Source: an uncultured Xanthobacteraceae bacterium (GTDB lineage Bacteria; Pseudomonadota; Alphaproteobacteria; Rhizobiales; Xanthobacteraceae). Taken from it: a DNA stretch of 11,480 nucleotides. The position numbers and the translations under genes are program-made. A model generated the notes under the pieces. The model had not been told where the DNA came from, searched no databases, and saw only the letters and a program-made list of their open reading frames with translations. The stretch spans positions 1 through 11,480 of the forward strand of contig CATPCO010000641.1 of NCBI GenBank assembly GCA_955652925.1. Direction: 5' to 3'. Positions 6,226 to 11,480 of this stretch are shown piece after piece (within the stretch, counting starts at the first letter, position 1; each line of letters opens with the position of its first letter).

Positions 6226-7170
6226 ATGACGATGCCGGTTGCAAGCGAGCGGCGCATCGGCGCGGTGCGCCGCTTCAACCGTTTCTACACGCGGCAGATC
6301 GGGTTGCTGCGCAAGACCTATCTCGGCAGCCCCTACTCGCTCGGCGAAATGCGCGTGCTGTACGAGATCGCCCATGGCGATGCGCTAACTGCCAGCGACA
6401 TCGCGCGCGCTCTCGACCTCGACGCCGCCTATCTAAGCCGCGTGCTGCGCAAATTCGAGAAGCGCGGCCTGATCACCCGCACAACCTCTGACCGGGATGC
6501 CCGCCGCAGTCACCTCACAATGACCGGCCGCGGCCAGAGGATGTTTGCGCCGTTCGAACAACGAACACACCAGCAAATCGGGGCAGTCCTGGTCAAACTG
6601 CAGCCTGCTGATCAAACGCGGCTGATCGCAGCCATGGAGACAATCGAGAGCCTGATCGAAGAAAGCCGGGAAGCTGCGGCCGAACCGGAGCATGGATTCA
6701 TATTGCGACAGCCGCGGCATGGCGATTTCGGCTGGATCGTGCAGCGTCACGCCGAGCTGTATGCGCAGGAATATGGCTGGACCGAACCGTTCGAAGGCCT
6801 GTGCGCGCAGATCGTCGCCGATTTCGTCAACAACCATGATCCCAAACTCGATCGTTGCTGGATCGTAGACCGCAACGGAGAAAACGCTGGCTCGGTGATG
6901 CTCGTGAAGGACTCGCCCGGTGTTGCGCGGCTCCGGCTCCTTCTCGTCGAGCCGGACGCGCGCGGCCTGGGGCTGGGAGCGCGCCTTACCGAGGAATGCA
7001 TCCGCTTCGCGCGGGCGGCCGGATACAAAAAGATTGTGCTGTGGACGCACAGCAATCTCACCGCCGCGCGCCGTGTCTATCAGAACGCGAGCTTCCGGCT
7101 CGTACGTAGCGAGCGGCACAAGAGCTGGAGCCGACCGGTGATCAGCGAGCATTGGGAATTGGATTTGTAA
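6226..7170 (+). CDS. bifunctional MarR-type helix-turn-helix regulator / GNAT N-acetyltransferase
   Basis: A 314-residue fusion. Residues 1-150 form a MarR-type winged helix: SLGEMRVLYEI (38-48), the DNA-reading helices around LTASDIARALDLDAAYLSRVL (54-74), and a wing with TTSDRDARRSHL (86-97). Residues about 157-314 form a GNAT domain, with the acetyl-CoA loop in LLVEPDARGLGLGARL (239-254; RGLGLG at 246-251) and WTHSNLTAARRVYQNASF (273-290), where N277 and Y285 sit at the usual positions. MarR-GNAT fusions are an established family in Proteobacteria; the effector and acetyl acceptor are unknown. No strong Shine-Dalgarno precedes the ATG, and a second ATG lies two codons later, so the start could shift slightly. 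An AT-rich dyad ends 14 bases upstream. The ARPP-1 gene follows on the same strand after 144 bases. Confidence 0.93.
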   Translation: MTMPVASERRIGAVRRFNRFYTRQIGLLRKTYLGSPYSLGEMRVLYEIAHGDALTASDIARALDLDAAYLSRVLRKFEKRGLITRTTSDRDARRSHLTMTGRGQRMFAPFEQRTHQQIGAVLVKLQPADQTRLIAAMETIESLIEESREAAAEPEHGFILRQPRHGDFGWIVQRHAELYAQEYGWTEPFEGLCAQIVADFVNNHDPKLDRCWIVDRNGENAGSVMLVKDSPGVARLRLLLVEPDARGLGLGARLTEECIRFARAAGYKKIVLWTHSNLTAARRVYQNASFRLVRSERHKSWSRPVISEHWELDL

Positions 7171-7314
7171 GGACAAACGTGAGCCCGGGAGAACGGCACA
7201 ATCTTGGCCAAATTAAACTTTGTTCATGCTCGGGCCGGCGCGAGACTTCGGCCAAATCGTCTCCTACATGGCGGACGCTTCGCATATCGCACTTCGCCAA
7301 TTCATGGAGGAAAT

Positions 7315-8250
7315 ATGTCGATCAAGAGCTTCATTGATGGTCTGCACATCGGTCCCGCTTGGAGCCATGATAATCTTGCGGTGCATCCACTCATCGCCGC
7401 AGCCGCCGGCAAGCGCGCCTATCTCACCTTGGATGAGGCGCTGGCAACGCAATCCTTCCGCGTGAGCGAAATTTCAAAAAGCGGCAGCGTCCCCGAGCTC
7501 AAGGTACACAATAACCTGTCACAACCGGTCCTGCTGCTGGACGGTGAAGCGCTCGTCGGCGCAAAACAGAACCGGGTGCTCAATTTGAGCATCATGGTGC
7601 CGGCACAAACCGAGATGAACATCCCGGTCTCTTGCGTGGAGGCCGGGCGCTGGCGGCATGTTTCCGATCGCTTTGCGGCCACCGATCACGCTTATTTTGC
7701 ACGCGGCCGGGCCCGGAAAGTTGCCCAGGTTTCATATGCAATGCGGGAGTTCGGCTCCCGCAGCAGCGACCAAGCCGACGTATGGGGTGAGATAGCGGCC
7801 AAGTCGGCCAGAATGTCGGCTCGCTCGCCGACCGCGGCGATGTCGGCGATCTACGAAGGCAGCCAGGAGCCGCTCGATGACTTTGTTCGTGCCATGCCCC
7901 GGCAGCAGGGACAGGTCGGTGCGGTGTTCTCGATCCATGGCCGGATCGCCGGCATCGATGCCTTCGATTGCGCCGATACATTTGTCAAAGCCGCACCAAA
8001 GCTCATGCGCAGCTACGCGTTGGACGCTCTGGAAACCGCGCCGCCCTCCGTGAACAACGAAACGGACAGCGATACCGTGCGGGCGTTTCTTGCGGACATC
8101 GAGGGCGCGAACGTTACCCGATTCAAAGCGCTCGGGCTTGGCGACGATCTGCGCCTCAAAGGTCGCGACTTCACCGGCGCCGCACTGGAAGTTTCAGGCC
8201 ACATCGTCCATCTCGTATCGTTTCGGGATGGCCTGCACGAAATCCATTAG
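7315..8250 (+). CDS. ARPP-1 / DUF6569 domain protein
   Basis: A 311-residue cytosolic protein with no signal peptide or membrane helix. The stretch from residue 72 to 113 (LLLDGEALVGAKQNRVLN, then IPVSCVEAGRW) is the hallmark of the ARPP-1 domain (DUF6569), which was named for gene neighbourhoods with ADP-ribosylglycohydrolases and rhodanese-phosphatases, that is NAD/ADP-ribose chemistry. Its biochemical activity is not known to me, and neither partner gene is in this window. The middle (about 125-200) is Arg/Ser/Ala-rich, and the C-terminal part (ALEVSGHIVHLVSF, 290-303) matches the end of the family. GGAGG at 7306-7310 directly precedes the ATG. The frame is open upstream to a TTG near 7204 but lacks family sequence there. 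It may be cotranscribed with the MarR-GNAT gene; the 144-bp gap (7171-7314) shows no clear promoter or terminator. Confidence 0.85.
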   Translation: MSIKSFIDGLHIGPAWSHDNLAVHPLIAAAAGKRAYLTLDEALATQSFRVSEISKSGSVPELKVHNNLSQPVLLLDGEALVGAKQNRVLNLSIMVPAQTEMNIPVSCVEAGRWRHVSDRFAATDHAYFARGRARKVAQVSYAMREFGSRSSDQADVWGEIAAKSARMSARSPTAAMSAIYEGSQEPLDDFVRAMPRQQGQVGAVFSIHGRIAGIDAFDCADTFVKAAPKLMRSYALDALETAPPSVNNETDSDTVRAFLADIEGANVTRFKALGLGDDLRLKGRDFTGAALEVSGHIVHLVSFRDGLHEIH

Positions 8251-8270
8251 GCCTGGGCCGCAGGAAGCGT

Positions 8271-8365
8271 AGCCCGGATGAGCGAAGCCGCCTTTGCCAA
8301 GGCTTCGGCGGCCCCACTCACATTAGCCCGTCGAAGCTTTAGCGGAGACGGGCGACATCCGGGCT
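8271..8365. repeat. Y-shaped (three-way junction) palindromic repeat element
   Basis: A 95-bp element between convergent genes. The outer arms AGCCCGGATG (8271-8280) and CATCCGGGCT (8356-8365) are perfect complements. Inside are two separate hairpins: CGAAGCC/GGCTTCG (8283-8289, 8301-8307) and GCCCGTC/GACGGGC (8326-8332, 8347-8353). The whole folds as a three-way junction on either strand. AGCCCGGATGAGCGAAGC is a motif I associate with dispersed intergenic repeats in Bradyrhizobium-like genomes. There is no transposase or flanking target duplication. It may act as a bidirectional transcript end between the genes stopping at 8250 and 8400, although no T-run is present. Confidence 0.8.
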
Positions 8366-8399
8366 TGCGCCTTCAAGCATACCCGCAGCTCGCACCCGC

Positions 8400-9389
8400 T
8401 CATGCGGGCTGCGTCACCCTGACCACGATATTCCCCATCGCCTTTCCTGATTCCACGGCCTCGTGCGCGGCCACGATATCGCCGAGCGCAAACGTCTGCG
8501 CCACATTGTGCACGAGCTCGCCGCGCCCGAGCATTTCCGTAATGTCGCGGGTCGCGCGCTCGCGCTCGTCTTTGCTTAGCTCATAGACGATAAAGAATCT
8601 CAGCTCGATGCTGTTCTGCAGCAGGAACTGGAACGGAATCATCAGCTCGGGAGCGCTGCTGCCGTAGATCGCGACCACGGCTTTTGGCGCGAGCACATCC
8701 GGCAACAGCTTCGCGTTGGCCGCGAGATCAAGCTCGATCACGGCTGCAACACCGCGGTTTGCGGTGATGGCCTTTAGGCGCGCGCCGACACTCTCGCGCC
8801 GGTAATCGATCACGTGGTCGGCGCCGGCTTGGCGGGCAATGGTGGCCTTTTCGGGCGAGCTCACCGTGGTGATCACGGTCGCCTTCCGCTTCTTTGCGAA
8901 CTGAATGGCATAGTGTCCAACGGCGCCGGCACCGCCGGCCACAAGCACGCTCGAGCCTTCCTTCACGCCGGCGAGCGCGACCGCGTGATAGGCGGTATAG
9001 GCGGGAATGCCGAGACAGGCGCCGGCATCCATGCCCACATTGGCAGGCAGCGGCACCGCGTGCTCGGCCGGCAAGACAATGAATTCGGCGGCCGTGCCGA
9101 ACGGACGCCGCCATTGCCCATTCCAAACCCAGACCCGTTCACCGACACGGGAGGCGGGCACGCCGTCGCCGACGGATTCGATCTCGCCCGCTCCGTCGCT
9201 GTGAGGAATGACGCGCGCAAACGCGATCTTGCGGGTCAGTCCGGCGCGGTTCTTGACGTCTGAGGGATTGACCCCCGACGTGTGCAGCCGCACGCGCACT
9301 TCGTTGCGCGCGGGTTGCGGGGTCTCGACCTCCCCCAGGCGCAATACATCGCGGGCAGGTCCGTTTCGCTCGTAATAGGCAGCGCGCAT
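8400..9389 (-). CDS. NADPH:quinone reductase-like MDR-family oxidoreductase (zeta-crystallin type)
   Basis: A 329-residue medium-chain dehydrogenase/reductase without the catalytic-zinc pattern. The N-terminal GroES-like domain shows VRVRLHTSGVNPSDVKNRAG (31-50) and IPHSDGAGEIESVG (61-74), where zinc enzymes would carry Cys and His-Glu ligands. The Rossmann domain has AGGAGAVG (151-158) for NADPH and GADHVIDYR (189-197). Such enzymes reduce quinones or conjugated enones; the substrate is not deducible. A TGAGG stretch lies about 6 bases before the ATG. It is on the same strand as recF, starting 86 bases after recF ends. Nothing ties it functionally to replication, and a weak TATGCT box at 9410-9415 might give it its own promoter. 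It converges with the ARPP-1 gene across the 8271-8365 repeat. Confidence 0.93.
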   Translation of the reverse strand: MRAAYYERNGPARDVLRLGEVETPQPARNEVRVRLHTSGVNPSDVKNRAGLTRKIAFARVIPHSDGAGEIESVGDGVPASRVGERVWVWNGQWRRPFGTAAEFIVLPAEHAVPLPANVGMDAGACLGIPAYTAYHAVALAGVKEGSSVLVAGGAGAVGHYAIQFAKKRKATVITTVSSPEKATIARQAGADHVIDYRRESVGARLKAITANRGVAAVIELDLAANAKLLPDVLAPKAVVAIYGSSAPELMIPFQFLLQNSIELRFFIVYELSKDERERATRDITEMLGRGELVHNVAQTFALGDIVAAHEAVESGKAMGNIVVRVTQPA

Positions 9390-9475
9390 GGAAACCTCAC
9401 AATGTGTTTAGCATAGAGAATGCAATAGTTGAATGCGGCGATTGATTCGCACGGCGTTTGTCGGGCGAGTGCCGA

Positions 9476-10606
9476 TCAGGACTGCCGGCGTCTTATTGTT
9501 CCCGGGGTCACCTCGAAGATCTCCGCCGTTGCCGGTGCCTCGGCAAACGCAGCCACATCGGCCCCGGTCATCCACGGCTGGGCGCCGAGCTTTGCGAGCT
9601 CGCCGTGCAGGGCTGCGCGGCGCACCAGATCGAGGTGAGCAAAAACCTCGTCCAGCAGCAGGACCGGCGCAAGGCCGGTCATGGCGGTAAGCAGTCCGGC
9701 ATGGGCGAGGACGAGTCCGATCAGGAGGGCCTTCTGCTCTCCCGTCGAGGCGTCGGCCGCGGCAATGTTCTTACCCGCATGGCGCACCAGGAGATCGGTC
9801 AAGTGTGGCCCCTCGAGCGTGCGCCCGGCGGCGGCGTCGCGCGCGCGGCCCTCTCGCAGCATTGCGCGATAACGATCCTCGATCTCGGTTGCGGGATGCA
9901 GCAGGACGAGCTTTTCCAGCGTACCTGCAAGGCTGATATCCGCGCTGGGAAATGGCGAGACGGGGTCCTTGCGAGCGGCGAGGCTTGCTTGCAGTCTGCG
10001 CAAGGTTTCGACCCGCAACGCTGCGATTGCAACCGCGAGCTCCGCCGTCTCGTGCTCGATGGCATCGAGCCAGTGCAAATCGGACCGCGGATCCTCAAGC
10101 AGGCGGTTGCGCGAGCGAAGCGCGCGCTCCAGCGCAGCGACGCGACTCGAGTGATCGGCATCAACCGCAAGCACCAAGCGGTCGAGAAAGCGGCGCCGCT
10201 CAGATGCCGGACCATTGAACAACCCGTCGAGTGCGGGCACCAGCCAGATCACCCGCAGATAATCGGCAAAGGCCGTGGCGGAGGAAACCGGCGCGCGATC
10301 GATACGGCATCTGCGCGACACCGTGGCGCCCTCGGCGGGCTGCTCAATGCCGGTGCCCAAGGTGGCAAGGCCGAGCGCCCCTTCCACATCGGCGGATACC
10401 GCCCACGAGCCGTCCCCTTCGGAGAAGGCGATATCTTCGAGGGTCGCGCGCCGCAGTCCGCGCCCGGGCGCAAGCAACGATATCGCCTCGATCAGATTGG
10501 TCTTGCCCGCCCCGTTTGGCCCGACCAGCACGACCGGTCCGTCACCAACTTCGATCTGCGCCGAGCGATAGCTGCGGAAGTTCGTGAGCGAGAGGCGGCG
10601 GAGCAT
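9476..10606 (-). CDS. recF: DNA replication/repair protein RecF
   Basis: A 376-residue SMC-like ATPase that, with RecO and RecR, loads RecA at single-strand gaps and stalled forks. The N-terminus MLRRLSLTNFRSY is diagnostic. Walker A GPNGAGKT is at 29-36, the ABC signature STGEQKALLIGL at 287-298, and Walker B with D-loop VLLLDEVFAHLD at 315-326. The middle (about 130-215) is the helical arm with DGLFNGPASERRRFLDRL, also characteristic. The length is normal for the family. The ATG at 10604-10606 is chosen over a TTG at 10627 because the family begins at this Met, although neither has a strong Shine-Dalgarno. It lies 74 bases after dnaN, with a palindrome in the gap. The usual next gene, gyrB, is absent; a quinone reductase-like gene follows instead. 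Confidence 0.97.
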   Translation of the reverse strand: MLRRLSLTNFRSYRSAQIEVGDGPVVLVGPNGAGKTNLIEAISLLAPGRGLRRATLEDIAFSEGDGSWAVSADVEGALGLATLGTGIEQPAEGATVSRRCRIDRAPVSSATAFADYLRVIWLVPALDGLFNGPASERRRFLDRLVLAVDADHSSRVAALERALRSRNRLLEDPRSDLHWLDAIEHETAELAVAIAALRVETLRRLQASLAARKDPVSPFPSADISLAGTLEKLVLLHPATEIEDRYRAMLREGRARDAAAGRTLEGPHLTDLLVRHAGKNIAAADASTGEQKALLIGLVLAHAGLLTAMTGLAPVLLLDEVFAHLDLVRRAALHGELAKLGAQPWMTGADVAAFAEAPATAEIFEVTPGTIRRRQS

Positions 10607-10627
10607 ACAGGAATCGGTGGTCAGCAA

Positions 10628-10660
10628 TCAGTAATCAGATCAGAGGCATCTGATTACTGA
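10628..10660. repeat. 13-bp perfect palindrome between dnaN and recF
   Basis: TCAGTAATCAGAT (10628-10640) and ATCTGATTACTGA (10648-10660) are exact reverse complements around a 7-base loop. Looser copies of the same ATCAG/CTGATTA words flank it (10619-10631 and 10662-10675), so the whole 74-base gap is built of this word. No T-run follows on the minus strand, so it is not a standard terminator, but it would form a hairpin in a dnaN-recF transcript 21 bases before the recF start codon. Confidence 0.85.
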
Positions 10661-10680
10661 CGCCTGATTACCGACCATCG

Positions 10681-11480
10681 TCACACTCGCATCGGCATTA
10701 GCACATAGAGTGCGCCCTTGCCCTCACGATCCTGAATAAGGGTGGGCGAGCCCGGATCAGCAAGCTTGAGCACCGCGGCTTCGCCGTCGAGTTGCGCAGC
10801 GATGTCCAAGAGATAGCGCGAGTTGAAGCCGATATCGAGCGGCTCCGCCCCGTATTCCACTTCGAGCTCTTCGGTGGCGCTGCCCGAATCCGGATTGGTG
10901 ACCGAAAGCAGGAGCTTGCCTTTGCTCAAGGACAATTTCACCGCCCGGCCGCGCTCGCTCGACACTGTGGACACCCGGTCGACCGCCTGCTCGAATTCCA
11001 ATTTGTCCACGACAAGCTCCTTGTCGTTGCTCATCGGAATGACACGCGCATAGTCGGGGAAGGTGCCGTCGATAAGCTTGGAGGTGAGTACCGCCTCGCC
11101 GATGTTGAACCGGATCTTGCCCTGCGACAGCTCAATGGTAATTTCCGCCTCATTGTCTTCGATCAAGCGCTGCACTTCGGCGACGGTCTTGCGCGGCACA
11201 ATTATGCCAGGCATGCCACCTGCTCCCGACGGCAGCGGCAGCTCGAATTGGGCAAGCCGATGCCCGTCGGTGGCTACCGCGCGCAGCGTGCCGCTCTTCG
11301 CCGCGCCTGCCGGATGCAGATAGATGCCGTTGAGATAATAGCGGGTCTCCTCGGTTGAGATCGCAAACGCCGTCTTCTCGATCAGGCGTTTGAGCTCGGC
11401 CGCCGTCAGCTTGAAGCTGTGTGTCATCTCTCCGGCCGCGAGATCGTGAAAATCTCTTTCCGGCAGCGTCTGCAAGGTGA
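10681..11480 (-). CDS. dnaN: DNA polymerase III subunit beta (sliding clamp), 5' end outside the window
   Basis: The C-terminal 266 or so residues of the replication clamp; about 100-110 N-terminal residues lie beyond position 11480, as the family is around 370 long. Visible hallmarks are LKRLIEKTAFAIS-EETRYYLNGIYLH (second clamp domain), VATDGHRLA, GIIVPRKTV, LIDGTFPDYARVIP, the third-domain ERGRAVKLSLSKGKLLLS, FNSRYLLDI and the canonical end YVLMPMRV. The clamp is a dimeric ring that tethers Pol III to DNA. The residue that looks like an initiator near 11475 is an internal leucine codon (TTG); the frame continues to the window edge. recF follows 74 bases downstream on the same strand, the usual dnaN-recF order. 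dnaA and the true promoter would be expected to the right of this window. Confidence 0.97.
   Translation of the reverse strand, partial: TLQTLPERDFHDLAAGEMTHSFKLTAAELKRLIEKTAFAISTEETRYYLNGIYLHPAGAAKSGTLRAVATDGHRLAQFELPLPSGAGGMPGIIVPRKTVAEVQRLIEDNEAEITIELSQGKIRFNIGEAVLTSKLIDGTFPDYARVIPMSNDKELVVDKLEFEQAVDRVSTVSSERGRAVKLSLSKGKLLLSVTNPDSGSATEELEVEYGAEPLDIGFNSRYLLDIAAQLDGEAAVLKLADPGSPTLIQDREGKGALYVLMPMRV

Noticed and set aside
7204..7314. TTG start for the ARPP-1 gene
   Set aside because: The 37 extra residues lack family similarity, while the ATG at 7315 has GGAGG directly upstream.
10607..10627. TTG start for recF at 10627
   Set aside because: RecF proteins begin at the MLRRLSLTNFRSY methionine; the seven extra residues are not conserved and fall in the palindromic gap.
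9458..10660. 400-codon plus-strand open frame opposite recF
   Set aside because: It is entirely antisense to recF, whose Walker and signature motifs are intact; the predicted protein resembles nothing and has Arg/Gly-rich shadow composition.
10607..10680. Replication origin next to dnaN
   Set aside because: No DnaA boxes (TTATCCACA-like) or clustered AT-rich unwinding element were seen in the gap or elsewhere in the window; the palindrome alone is not origin evidence.

Overview
The window looks like a chromosomal segment of an alphaproteobacterium of the order Hyphomicrobiales (Rhizobiales), probably close to Bradyrhizobium, Pseudolabrys or other Xanthobacteraceae. The signs are the high-GC coding style, a small DUF3551 secreted protein, orphan Bug/TctC-type and PF04392-type periplasmic binding proteins with Tat-like leaders, and intergenic palindromic repeats. 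The genus is an inference; no rRNA or complete housekeeping gene settles it.

Layout from left to right. A small DUF3551 secreted protein (79-264, +) is followed by about 200 bp of palindromic repeats. Next comes a tightly packed minus-strand cluster read from 5351 down to 468: an ABC-type substrate-binding protein, an SDR dehydrogenase, a 2-oxoglutarate/Fe(II) (isopenicillin N synthase-like) oxygenase, and two Bug/TctC binding proteins. A strong intrinsic terminator (5391-5427) separates this cluster from an upstream minus-strand gene for a Tyr/Ala-rich secreted protein (5461-6027). A divergent intergenic region (6028-6225) carries a promoter and 5'-UTR hairpin for that gene, and a MarR-type operator for the plus-strand gene on the other side. 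The plus-strand genes are a MarR-GNAT fusion regulator/acetyltransferase (6226-7170) and an ARPP-1/DUF6569 protein (7315-8250). A Y-shaped repeat (8271-8365) fills the convergent gap. The right end, all minus strand, holds the 3' two thirds of dnaN (running off the window), recF, and then a quinone oxidoreductase-like MDR protein.

How the genes work together. dnaN and recF are the familiar replication/repair pair: the sliding clamp, and the loader of RecA at gaps. gyrB, which follows recF in many relatives, is not here. The five-gene minus cluster has the spacing of an operon (4-bp stop/start overlap, then gaps of 22, 44 and 16 bp). It combines two oxidoreductases with three periplasmic binders from two transporter families, yet includes no permease or ATPase, so it is probably a capture-and-oxidise module for a small organic acid or aromatic compound whose membrane partners are encoded elsewhere. 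The MarR-GNAT gene probably regulates itself.

I found no CRISPR array, insertion sequence, phage gene, tRNA or rRNA, and no convincing novel defence or biosynthetic system. The most unusual items are the permease-less operon, the three different palindromic repeat elements, and the tandem-repeat secreted protein.
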